A stretch of 46,143 nt of DNA from CAVQCT01 sp964520865 (GTDB lineage: Bacteria; Zixibacteria; MSB-5A5; GN15; FEB-12): NCBI GenBank assembly GCA_964520865.1, contig CAZFOY010000029.1:1-46143 (forward strand), read 5' to 3'. The first letter of the stretch is position 1. Each line of letters opens with the position of its first letter. The notes beneath the pieces were generated by a model. The model was given only the letters and a program-made list of their open reading frames with translations, did no database searches and was not told the origin of the DNA. Below are positions 8,687 to 15,273 of the stretch, in pieces. A program made the position numbers and the translations under genes.

Positions 8687-9106
8687 TTAGGCGCTGACGT
8701 CGTTTGTCGTATTGGTCAGGTTACCATCCTGGTCGATCTGCCAGACATCGTCGGTGTTGTCATCGTCGATGTTGCCCGTAGCGACGCAGGTAAAGGTGTT
8801 CTGCGCGGCGGTCATCGTGTACGAATACAGAGCACTGGCCATGATCTCCACGCCTATCTGCGGGAAGCTGCCACCGGCGGCAGCCGTGACACCATCGTCA
8901 CCGTAGGTGTTGTTGGCCTGGCGATAGGTGCGCTGCATCGTGTAGACCTGCTTCAGAAGCTGTTTGGCTTCCGACTGCTTGGACTTCGCGGTCGCCTGCA
9001 TGAATCTCGGAATAGCCAGGGCGGCCAGGATACCGATGATTACAACCACGATCATCAACTCGATGAGGGTGAAACCTTTTTGACGGTTATGGAACTTTGA
9101 AAACAT
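8687..9106 (-). CDS. Type IV pilin (major-pilin-like), copy 1
   Basis: This 139-residue prepilin has a type III signal peptide: an 11-residue leader MFSKFHNRQKG, cleaved before the methylated Phe, then FTLIELMIVVVIIGILAALA with Glu5. The hydrophobic N-terminal helix would anchor it in the inner membrane before assembly into the pilus. The globular part carries a Cys-less DDG-rich loop (TYGDDGVTAAAGGSFPQIGV) and a C-terminal beta segment with NIDDDNTDDVWQIDQDGN. AGGAGG lies 6 nt before the ATG. It is about 80 percent identical by eye to copy 2 and clearly less similar to copy 3. It has its own terminator and a sigma-54-like promoter at 9173-9187. It is full length for this pilin class, not the truncated e-pilin form. 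Confidence 0.93.
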   Translation of the reverse strand: MFSKFHNRQKGFTLIELMIVVVIIGILAALAIPRFMQATAKSKQSEAKQLLKQVYTMQRTYRQANNTYGDDGVTAAAGGSFPQIGVEIMASALYSYTMTAAQNTFTCVATGNIDDDNTDDVWQIDQDGNLTNTTNDVSA

Positions 9107-9372
9107 TTGAACCTCCTACAGGTTTGTTTTGCGTTAACGGTCAGTTCCTCTCGTTTTTCATCGTAGATATCGGCAAAGGTTGTGCCCCTTTCGATGTCTT
9201 TTTTTGAACAGCCTGTGCGACCTGTAAAGGGCAATATCAGGCTGAAATTGAGGGTGCTTCCGAAGGTATGGGACGAGTCCCTCTTTCTCGACGTCAGGAC
9301 GGCTTCTGCGATAGCGGCATATTGCCACGGGTCTGGCAAAACGCAACAGTCTTCTTTGGATTGTTCCCCCCC
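9107..9372. other. Upstream region of pilin gene 1
   Basis: This gene-free stretch lies between pilin 1 and the terminator of pilin 2. It contains the candidate sigma-54 promoter at 9173-9187. Further upstream are GCAATATC near 9231 and GCATATTGCC near 9318, loosely like the GCAAATTGCC boxes before pilin 2 and possible activator sites. Confidence 0.45.
9173..9187 (-). promoter_or_regulatory. Candidate sigma-54 promoter of pilin gene 1
   Basis: The minus strand reads GGGCACAACCTTTGC, against the consensus TGGCACGNNNNTTGC: 9 of 11 fixed positions match. The invariant -24 GG and -12 GC are exactly 10 nt apart. Transcription would start near 9162, giving a leader of about 55 nt. Confidence 0.75.
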
Positions 9373-9404
9373 AAAAAAGAAAGGCCCCGGGGACGTCCCG
9401 GGGC
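9373..9404 (-). terminator. Intrinsic terminator after pilin gene 2
   Basis: On the minus strand, an 8-bp GC stem (9384-9391 with 9397-9404) is followed by CCTTTCTTTTTT, the complement of 9371-9382. Confidence 0.92.
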
Positions 9405-9430
9405 TTGATTTCTCACGGAATATCTTCGGG

Positions 9431-9850
9431 TCACGAAGTTGCGTCATTCGTCGTGCACTGGAGGTTTCCGTCCTGATCGATCTGCCACACGTCGTTGGTG
9501 GCGTCATCGTCAAGGTTGGCTGTGGCTACACAAGTGAACGTGTTTTGCGCCGCCGTCATGACATACGTGTACAAGGCGCTTTGCATAATCTCCACGCCGA
9601 TCTGCGGAAACGAGCCGCCGGCCGCTGCGGTGACGCCGTCGTCACCATAGGCGTTGTTTTCCTGGCGGTAGGTCCGCTGCATGGTGTAGATCTGCTTCAG
9701 AAGCTGCTTTGCTTCAGACTGCTTCGACTTGGTCGTAGCAGACATGAAACGCGGAATGGCCATGGCTGCAAGTATGCCGATGATGACAACCACAATCATC
9801 AGCTCGATGAGCGTGAAACCCCTCTGCCCATTCCTGATTCGAGAAGACAT
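9431..9850 (-). CDS. Type IV pilin, copy 2
   Basis: A 139-residue prepilin with leader MSSRIRNGQRG, then FTLIELMIVVVIIGILAAMA with Glu5. The mature body matches copy 1 almost residue for residue (NAYGDDGVTAAAGGSFPQIG) and ends NDVWQIDQDGNLQCTTNDAT. Two cysteines are visible, one in NTFTCVATAN and one in GNLQCTT. Copy 1 has only the first, so copy 2 could form a C-terminal disulphide loop of the kind common in type IV pilins. It is separately terminated and has a weaker sigma-54-like element at 9938-9952. It is probably a recent duplicate of copy 1 or an alternative major subunit. Confidence 0.93.
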   Translation of the reverse strand: MSSRIRNGQRGFTLIELMIVVVIIGILAAMAIPRFMSATTKSKQSEAKQLLKQIYTMQRTYRQENNAYGDDGVTAAAGGSFPQIGVEIMQSALYTYVMTAAQNTFTCVATANLDDDATNDVWQIDQDGNLQCTTNDATS

Positions 9851-9937
9851 TCTATGCCTCCGGTTTAGAGTTAGTAGGCTAAGGTAAGGAAGATAGGTTG
9901 AGTCCGTATTCCTTAGTACTTTCGTCCCGGTATATAG

Positions 9938-9952
9938 TCATGTTTCGTGCCG
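9938..9952 (-). promoter_or_regulatory. Possible sigma-54 promoter of pilin gene 2
   Basis: The minus strand reads CGGCACGAAACATGA. The -24 block GGCACG is perfect, but the -12 block is ATGA instead of TTGC. Spacing is right and the expected start, near 9926, gives a leader of about 76 nt. The -12 mismatch makes it uncertain. Confidence 0.5.
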
Positions 9953-10018
9953 GACTGCCGTGTCAGCGTTGACACGCGCCCCCGGGAGGTCGGACTGCCC
10001 GCCTGAGTCAAATATGGG

Positions 10019-10112
10019 GCAATTTGGTCTCGTTTGATGAAATCACCGAATGAAATAGAGGTCGATCCGGCCGACAGTCGGTCGCAAATTGCCAGAAGTC
10101 TCGCAATTTGCC
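10019..10112. promoter_or_regulatory. Three GCAATTTGC-type boxes upstream of pilin gene 2
   Basis: GCAATTTGG (10019-10027), GCAAATTGCC (10084-10093) and GCAATTTGCC (10103-10112) lie 70-175 bp upstream of the sigma-54-like element. The last two are inverted copies of one near-palindrome, with starts 19 bp apart. That is a usual position and form for upstream activator sites of NtrC-type regulators (inference). Confidence 0.45.
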
Positions 10113-10159
10113 ATGAATCGACTCCCGATCGACCCGAACCGGGTTGACTGATATCGGGC

Positions 10160-10186
10160 AAAAAAAAGCCCCGCATGACGCGAGGC
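10160..10186 (-). terminator. Intrinsic terminator after pilin gene 3
   Basis: On the minus strand, GCCTCGC pairs with GCGGGGC (one G-U) around GTCAT and is followed by eight T (complement of 10160-10167). Confidence 0.92.
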
Positions 10187-10214
10187 TCCACAACGGAAGG
10201 TAAGGGGGTAATTT

Positions 10215-10646
10215 CTATGTAGTTACATCGTTGATTGTGTTCGTCAACACGCCATCCTGGTTAATCGTCCAGGTGTCCAGCGTAGCGTCATCGTCGATAT
10301 TCCCTGCAGCTGTTGCTACAAACGAAGTTAGATTGCCGGTGATAGTGTACGAGTACTTGCTGGGGACCATGATCTCGACCCATATCTCGCTGAACGCCTG
10401 AGGATTGGATGCCGACGCCGTGGCTGCCGGGATATAATAGCCGTTGATCAACGACTGCTGCCGATAGGCGCGTTCATTAACGTATATCTGCTTCAAAATG
10501 AGCTTGGCTTCGGACTGTTTGGTCTTGGTGGTCGCCTGCATGAACCGGGGGATCGCCATGGCCGCAAGGATGCCGATGATTACCACCACAATCATCAATT
10601 CTATAAGAGTGAAGCCCTCATCGTTTCTACTCTTGTATCTCATCAT
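10215..10646 (-). CDS. Type IV pilin, divergent copy 3
   Basis: This prepilin of 143 residues starts MMRYKSRNDEG, then FTLIELMIVVVIIGILAAMA with Glu5. Its body differs from copies 1 and 2: the GDDG loop is replaced by LINGYYIPAATASASNPQAF, while the C-terminal NIDDDATLDTWTINQDG motif is kept. ATG 10646 (or the next codon, 10643) is preferred because GAGGG lies 4-7 nt upstream; a longer start at 10691 has no such support. The gene directly follows the NtrC-type regulator gene on the same strand but has its own sigma-54-like promoter just after that gene's stop. It may be a minor or alternative pilin. Confidence 0.9.
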   Translation of the reverse strand: MMRYKSRNDEGFTLIELMIVVVIIGILAAMAIPRFMQATTKTKQSEAKLILKQIYVNERAYRQQSLINGYYIPAATASASNPQAFSEIWVEIMVPSKYSYTITGNLTSFVATAAGNIDDDATLDTWTINQDGVLTNTINDVTT

Positions 10647-10687
10647 CTTCCCTCGTTTCTCGTAAACCTGTTTAGCCGGCAATAACG

Positions 10688-10702
10688 GCAAGATCTATTC
10701 CA
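10688..10702 (-). promoter_or_regulatory. Candidate sigma-54 promoter of pilin gene 3
   Basis: The minus strand reads TGGAATAGATCTTGC. The -24 TGG and -12 TTGC are perfect with correct spacing; 8 of 11 fixed positions match. It lies between the regulator stop (10738) and the pilin start (10646), leaving a leader of about 30 nt. Confidence 0.65.
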
Positions 10703-10737
10703 TCGCCCTGCGCAAATAATGAACTGAATACTCCCTG

Positions 10738-12120
10738 CTAATCCCCGTCCCTTTTCGGATCGGTCAGATCTTTGAGATGATAGCGTTCTATCTTGCGATA
10801 CAGGGTCGATGTATCTATACCGAGAATTTTTGCAGCTTTGGTCTTCTTACCACCCGTCTGGGCCATCACATAATGAATGTACGCCTTCTCGATCGACTCA
10901 AGGGTCGGGTTCGCCGGTACCTCCTCGCTGACCGTGGCTATCTGGGTCGGCTGACTCAGCCGTTCCGGGAAATCGGCTACTTCGAGACTCTCCGTCCGGT
11001 TGAGCAGTACCGCCCGCTCGATAGTGTTTTCAAGTTCTCGGACGTTGCCCGGCCAACCGTAATTGGTCAGCAGAGTCAGAGCTTCGGGGGTGACTTCTTT
11101 GGGGGGGACGTTGGCTTTCTGGCAGAATCTGCTGATAAAATGCCGGGTCAGAAGTTCGATATCTTCCTTTCGTTCGCGAAGCGACGGGATTTGAAGCGGG
11201 ATCACGTTCAGTCGATAGAACAAATCCGGCCTGAACCGCCCCTGCTTGACATCCTCTTCCAAATCGGCGTTGGTAGCGGCGATCAGGCGTACGTCGACAT
11301 CGATCGGCCAGGTGTCTCCTACCGGAGTGATCTTTTTCTCTTCCAGAACCCGCAACAGCTTCACCTGAATGGCCAGCGAAGTATTGCCGACTTCGTCGAG
11401 GAAGAACGTCCCCCCGTCGGCAACCTTGAACAGACCTTCCTTGTCTTTAATGGCACCGGTGAACGAGCCCTTCTTGTGTCCGAACAGTTCTGACTCCAGT
11501 AATGTCTCCGGAAGAGCGGCACAATTGATCGTCACGAACGGTCCGCCGCACCGAGGAGAGTGCAGGTGTATCGCTTTAGCGATGAGATCCTTGCCGGTAC
11601 CCGATTCTCCTCGGATCAGAACAGTTGAGTCTGAGGATGCAATCCGACGGGCAAACTTCTTCAGTTTCACGACCACTTCGGAGTTGCCGATGAAATTATC
11701 GAAAGAATTATCTCCCTGGAGCTGCCGCTTGAGCAGATCGTTCTCCTTGAGCAGCTTTTTCCGGCTGATATTCTTCTCGATAACTAACTTGATTTCGTCG
11801 ATTTTGAACGGTTTGGTGATATAGTCGACCGCCCCCTGTTTCATTGCCTCAATCGCCGTATCCACCGAGGCATAGGCGGTCATAACGATCAGGTCCTGGT
11901 CTTTCTTGAACCCGCGGACCTCCTTGAGAACATCGATACCGCTCATCTCGGGCATATTAAGGTCGGCGATGACCAGATCGAAATTTTTGTCCTTGAGCAG
12001 ATTGACGCCGTCCCGCCCCCGGTTGGCCGTTTCGACCGCGTACCCTTCCTTGGTCAGCATGATCTCCATGAAATTGCACATCGAATCTTCGTCGTCTATC
12101 ACGAGGATCTTAGCCGCCAT
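10738..12120 (-). CDS. NtrC-family sigma-54 response regulator (PilR-like by context)
   Basis: The 460-residue product has three domains. A receiver (1-120) has Asp9/Asp10, phospho-acceptor Asp53 in DLVIADLNMP, Thr80 and Lys102. An AAA+ sigma-54 activation domain (about 142-375) has Walker A GESGTGKD (170-177), the sigma-54 contact loop GSFTGA (217-222) and Walker B GGTFFLDE. A Fis-type helix-turn-helix closes the protein (KTKAAKILGIDTSTLYRKI). The contact loop has Ser where most family members have Ala (GAFTGA); this is a known variant. No sensor kinase gene adjoins it, so it is an orphan within this window. Its position beside three pilins with sigma-54-like promoters points to pilin control, as PilR does (inference). 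GAGAGG lies 5 nt before the ATG. Confidence 0.9.
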   Translation of the reverse strand: MAAKILVIDDEDSMCNFMEIMLTKEGYAVETANRGRDGVNLLKDKNFDLVIADLNMPEMSGIDVLKEVRGFKKDQDLIVMTAYASVDTAIEAMKQGAVDYITKPFKIDEIKLVIEKNISRKKLLKENDLLKRQLQGDNSFDNFIGNSEVVVKLKKFARRIASSDSTVLIRGESGTGKDLIAKAIHLHSPRCGGPFVTINCAALPETLLESELFGHKKGSFTGAIKDKEGLFKVADGGTFFLDEVGNTSLAIQVKLLRVLEEKKITPVGDTWPIDVDVRLIAATNADLEEDVKQGRFRPDLFYRLNVIPLQIPSLRERKEDIELLTRHFISRFCQKANVPPKEVTPEALTLLTNYGWPGNVRELENTIERAVLLNRTESLEVADFPERLSQPTQIATVSEEVPANPTLESIEKAYIHYVMAQTGGKKTKAAKILGIDTSTLYRKIERYHLKDLTDPKRDGD

Positions 12121-12189
12121 GACAACCTCTCACCTTCCTTAAGTTCTTTATCTGTTCGTTACTTCATACTTTTTCGGCAGATGGAAATC

Positions 12190-12237
12190 AGGCTAAATGA
12201 GCCTTTCCGAATCTGCGCTAAGATTAAACAGCGCAGA
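12190..12237. promoter_or_regulatory. Two inverted repeats between divergent genes
   Basis: AGGCT-aaatg-AGCCT (12190-12204) and TCTGCGCT-10 nt-AGCGCAGA (12212-12219 with 12230-12237) are both perfect. They lie between the regulator gene (minus) and the DUF169 gene (plus), upstream of the latter's promoter. They may be operators. Confidence 0.45.
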
Positions 12238-12269
12238 GCGGTAAGTATGGGGAAGACTCTTTATTTTGT

Positions 12270-12297
12270 TTGAATTTGGGAGGGAAATCCGTATAAT
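12270..12297 (+). promoter_or_regulatory. Sigma-70-type promoter of the DUF169 gene
   Basis: TTGAAT (12270-12275), a 16-nt spacer and a perfect TATAAT (12292-12297). The start would be near 12304, leaving a leader of about 34 nt with GGAGAAAG before the GTG. Confidence 0.75.
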
Positions 12298-12337
12298 CAC
12301 TAACTCAGCCCCTGAATAATATTCCGGAGAAAGACCT

Positions 12338-13144
12338 GTGAAACAACAAACCGAATCCTCGCTTCTTCATGCATTTGCCGACGCTATTTCCGCCCATGTT
12401 CGCCCGGACAGTTTCCCCCTCGCCGTACGGATGGTCAAAGGAGGCGAACCTCTCCCTGAGAAGACCCGCCGCCCGAAAGAGCTGTTCGGTCACGAGGTCG
12501 CGGTCTGCCAGACGTTCTCGATAGCCCGAAGGTACGGCTGGAAGCTGGCGGTCGGAGGTGAGGATATCGGATGTCCCCTCGCCCTCACAGCGTTTGGATT
12601 TAAGGAAGAGCCGGAGGCGTTCACCTGCGGAGAAATGTGCGGAGGGATGTTTACGGAATCGAACGAAATCGGAGCGAAGACGGAAGCATCGGTACCGAAG
12701 TTCAGTTTTGCCGAATACAAGTACATTCTTACGGCACCTCTCGAGCGGGCCGACTTCGAACCGCATCTCTATCTTATCTATGGCAACTCCGCCCAGGTGA
12801 TGCGAATACTTACGGCATATCTATGGAAACATGGCGGGTACGTTCATTCTCGTTTTTCCGGTCGTCTGGACTGCGCCGATATCTGTATCGAAACGATGCT
12901 GACGGGCAAGCCGCAGATCGTTCTTCCCTGCTACGGGGATCGCGTTTTCGGTCAGACTCAGGATCACGAAATGGCCTTCACCGTTCCGGCCGGCGCTGAG
13001 AAAGATTTGATAGAGGGCTTCGAAGGAACTCACCGCGGCGGCATCCGATACCCGACCCCGTCGTACCTTCGCTACAACCCGAGATTCCCCGACCACTACT
13101 ATAAGTTGTTTAATCAATGGAAGGAAAGCGGCGGTTCAAAATGA
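12338..13144 (+). CDS. DUF169 family protein
   Basis: The 268-residue product belongs to the DUF169 family, recognised from the N-terminal FPLAVRMVKGGEPLPEK segment, the conserved YGWKLAVGGEDIGCPLA stretch and the later cluster FSGRLDCADICIETML. The family is found in anaerobes and archaea and has no settled function. Several conserved Cys (near 79, 97, 101, 178 and 182) suggest a metal, heme or cofactor site (inference). It starts with GTG, 9 nt after GGAGAAAG. It is followed 66 bp later by a UroD-family gene on the same strand. That partner suggests corrinoid, methyl-transfer or tetrapyrrole chemistry. Confidence 0.8.
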   Translation: MKQQTESSLLHAFADAISAHVRPDSFPLAVRMVKGGEPLPEKTRRPKELFGHEVAVCQTFSIARRYGWKLAVGGEDIGCPLALTAFGFKEEPEAFTCGEMCGGMFTESNEIGAKTEASVPKFSFAEYKYILTAPLERADFEPHLYLIYGNSAQVMRILTAYLWKHGGYVHSRFSGRLDCADICIETMLTGKPQIVLPCYGDRVFGQTQDHEMAFTVPAGAEKDLIEGFEGTHRGGIRYPTPSYLRYNPRFPDHYYKLFNQWKESGGSK

Positions 13145-13210
13145 ACCGACAGGACGCCACCTTGTTGTTATAGGCATAACTTAACACTGAAAGCGTGAGG
13201 ATAAACAGGT

Positions 13211-14212
13211 TTGACGGATAAGTACTCTCACAGGGAAAGACTGATGCACGTGCTCCACGGTGAGAAGCCGGATCGATTCGCGGCTTCTTTCTGGCGGCAC
13301 TTCTTTCACAAAGAACACTATGCCGAAGGCACGGCCGAAGCGATGCTTGCCTTTCAGGAACGGTTCGATTGGGATTTCATGAAGATCAACCCCCGGGCGG
13401 ACTATCACGTCGAAAGGTGGGGACTGCAGCAGAAATTCTCCCACGACGAGTTCACCAAGCATATCAAGACCAATTTCCCGATTACGAAGCTGGAAGACTG
13501 GCAGAATATCGAACCGCTCGACCTGTCCGAACCATCGCTCGACGAACATCTCAAAGTCGTATCGATGATCCGAAAGAAGTCCGGCAAGGATCTGCCGATC
13601 CTGATGACCGTATTTACTCCCCTGGCGATTGCCGGACGGATGGTCGAAGACGACAACCTGATGGCCGGACATATTCACGAACATCCCGAGAAGGTGCTTC
13701 CGGCAATTGAGGCGATCACCCAGACGTTTGAGAGATTCGCTGCCGAGCTGCGCAACGCCGGCGCCGATGGTCTTTTCTACGCCACCACCCAGTGGGGCTC
13801 GAGTAACCTGATCTCGTGGGAAGAGTACGAGAGGTTTGGCGTCCCATTCGACCTGCGGGTCATCAAGGCGGCAGGCGATGACGCGCTGAACCTTTTGCAC
13901 GTCTGCTCCTCTCACAATTTTCTCAAGGAGATCGGCAAACTGGATTATCCGTACGCAATGTTGAACTGGGACTGCGAGCATCCAACCAATATGCCGCTCG
14001 ACAAGGCAGTCGAATTCTTTGGCGACAAGGCGCTCGTCGGCGGCGTGGATCACGCCGGCTGGCTGCTCAAGAGTAACCCGGAAGAAATTAAGTATAAGAT
14101 GGATATGCTGAAGGAGAAGTACGACTCCTCCAGAGTCATCATCGGTCCCGGCTGTTCAATCCCCCCCGAGGTTCCGATGGCTAACCTCAAAGCAATTCGG
14201 GAAAGCCTGTAA
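13211..14212 (+). CDS. Uroporphyrinogen decarboxylase family protein
   Basis: This 333-residue protein has the UroD TIM-barrel fold: N-terminal SHRERLMHVLHGEKPDR, a middle TVFTPLAIAGRM strand and a C-terminal VIIGPGCSIPPEVPMANLKA segment. The N-terminus lacks the arginine pattern of heme-pathway HemE, and the family includes corrinoid methyltransferases (MtaA/MtbA type). The His-Cys pair in LLHVCSSHNF and Cys in GPGCSIP could bind zinc, as in those methyltransferases. I therefore do not call it hemE. The start codon is TTG, with GTGAGG 10 nt upstream. Its stop abuts the ATG of the GAF-domain gene with no gap. The substrate is unknown. Confidence 0.8.
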   Translation: MTDKYSHRERLMHVLHGEKPDRFAASFWRHFFHKEHYAEGTAEAMLAFQERFDWDFMKINPRADYHVERWGLQQKFSHDEFTKHIKTNFPITKLEDWQNIEPLDLSEPSLDEHLKVVSMIRKKSGKDLPILMTVFTPLAIAGRMVEDDNLMAGHIHEHPEKVLPAIEAITQTFERFAAELRNAGADGLFYATTQWGSSNLISWEEYERFGVPFDLRVIKAAGDDALNLLHVCSSHNFLKEIGKLDYPYAMLNWDCEHPTNMPLDKAVEFFGDKALVGGVDHAGWLLKSNPEEIKYKMDMLKEKYDSSRVIIGPGCSIPPEVPMANLKAIRESL

Positions 14213-14677
14213 ATGGAGCAGAAGAGAATTCAGTTGATCGAGAATATCCGCAAGGCAATCGCGGACAAGAATACCGAGACCGAAGTCCTTCAGACGGCAA
14301 TCGAGCTGATCGATGGTTATTCCGAGCAGTTCGACTGGTCCGGATTCTATATGCTTCGCGGCGAAAGCCTTGAAGTCGGACCGTATATCGGTCCACCGAC
14401 TCCCCACACCAAAATCGAACTGAATGCCGGGATCTGCGGAGCGGCGGCGTCACAGCGGCAGTCGATCGTCGTAGATGACGTCAAGGCTGACTCCAGGTTC
14501 CTTGCCTGCTCGATTACCACCCGATCGGAGATAGTGGTTCCGCTGATGGACGGTGACAGAGTGCTCGGCGAGATCGATATCGACTCCAACACCCCTTCGT
14601 ATTTTACCGCTGACGACCGGGCCATGCTCGAACAGGTGGCGGCCGCTGTCGTCGAGAAGCTGAAGACGCTCGAATAA
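14213..14677 (+). CDS. GAF-domain protein, free methionine-(R)-sulfoxide reductase-like
   Basis: The 154-residue protein is a single GAF domain. It keeps the order of free-Met-(R)-sulfoxide reductase (fRMsr) motifs: FDWSGFYMLRGESLEVGPYI, GICGAAASQ, VDDVKADSRFLAC, SEIVVPL and EIDIDS. Two Cys match the enzyme's GVCG and IAC positions; the third family Cys is not evident, and the usual ACDAASNSEIV is altered to ACSITTRSEIV. It may be a reductase that forms a disulphide between those two Cys, or a redox-sensing relative. It is cytoplasmic. Its ATG directly follows the UroD-family stop, so the two are co-translated. Confidence 0.75.
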   Translation: MEQKRIQLIENIRKAIADKNTETEVLQTAIELIDGYSEQFDWSGFYMLRGESLEVGPYIGPPTPHTKIELNAGICGAAASQRQSIVVDDVKADSRFLACSITTRSEIVVPLMDGDRVLGEIDIDSNTPSYFTADDRAMLEQVAAAVVEKLKTLE

Positions 14678-14772
14678 GAATCCGGCAAAGAAATTTGTTG
14701 TGTTGAGATTTCAGGTTGTTCGATATTGCGGACAGGTTGACGCACCGGAAGACCTGAAGCAAGGAGGATAAA

Positions 14773-14934
14773 ATGATCTTCGTAGGCATGCTCTTATTAT
14801 TAGTGGGCATCTTCATGCTGCTCGAACGGGCAGGCTTCATTCCTATCCACGCCGGGGACTATCTTCTCCCGGTCGCTCTGATCGCCCTCGGTATTTCATT
14901 CGTATTCGACAGGAAGCGGAAGATTCGTCGATGA
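14773..14934 (+). CDS. Small two-helix membrane protein (LiaI/LiaF-like TM region)
   Basis: A 53-residue protein with sequence MIFVGMLLLLVGIFMLLERA at the N-terminus, a short linker GFIPIHAGDY, a second helix LLPVALIALGISFVF and a basic tail DRKRKIRR. The two-helix hairpin with G-rich first helix resembles the transmembrane module of LiaI/LiaF (DUF5668-type) envelope-stress proteins, though it is too short for certain assignment. A perfect AAGGAGG lies 5 nt before the ATG, and the stop overlaps the next start (ATGA), which makes this a real gene despite its size. It sits in one operon with a BlaI-type repressor. Confidence 0.8.
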   Translation: MIFVGMLLLLVGIFMLLERAGFIPIHAGDYLLPVALIALGISFVFDRKRKIRR

Positions 14935-15257
14935 CTCCCGGTTCTTTTTATTTCGACCCCCTGGCAAAGGGGCTCGAAGTTTTTCTCGGACCGACCGAAG
15001 CACAATTGATGGAACTGGCCTGGAAGCACCGAGTCCTCACGGTCAAAAAAGCGCTGTTCCATCTTGGGGAGAAGGACGATCGGGCCTACACTACCGTCAT
15101 GACCGTACTCAGCCGTCTGGCAAAGAAGGGCCTCCTCGACCGAAGGAAGTCCGCTTCCGGAGGAAGATCCTTCGAGTACGCACCCGCCCTTTCCCGGGAT
15201 GAGTTTATCAAGCAACGGGTAAAATCCATCTCTCAGTGTATCAAACAGTTTAAATAG
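14931..15257 (+). CDS. BlaI/MecI/CopY-family transcriptional repressor
   Basis: The 108-residue protein has the winged helix of penicillinase repressors: LGPTEAQLMELAWKHRVLTV, YTTVMTVLSRLAKKGLLDRR and the wing SGGRSFEYAP. Members bind as dimers to operator dyads and are usually inactivated by proteolysis through a BlaR1-type membrane sensor. None is seen in the window. It overlaps the small membrane protein by 4 bp and is followed after 16 bp by a membrane zinc-ribbon protein. The N-terminal 17 residues (MTPGSFYFDPLAKGLEVF) precede the domain. It may repress its own operon. Confidence 0.88.
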   Translation: MTPGSFYFDPLAKGLEVFLGPTEAQLMELAWKHRVLTVKKALFHLGEKDDRAYTTVMTVLSRLAKKGLLDRRKSASGGRSFEYAPALSRDEFIKQRVKSISQCIKQFK

Positions 15258-15273
15258 GACGACGGAGTCTGCG

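Larger units (their letters stand above)
9851..10159. other. Upstream region of pilin gene 2
   Basis: About 310 bases with no supported gene. It holds the sigma-54-like element (9938-9952) and three GCAATTTG/CAAATTGC boxes (10019-10112). It ends at the terminator of pilin 3. Confidence 0.5.

Noticed and set aside
8687..10646. Conductive short e-pilins
   Set aside because: Geobacter-type e-pilins are about 60-90 residues with many aromatics; these are full-length pilins of about 140 residues with a globular domain.
13211..14212. Heme-pathway hemE
   Set aside because: The family fold is clear but the N-terminal arginine pattern and the neighbours do not fit; no other heme gene is close.
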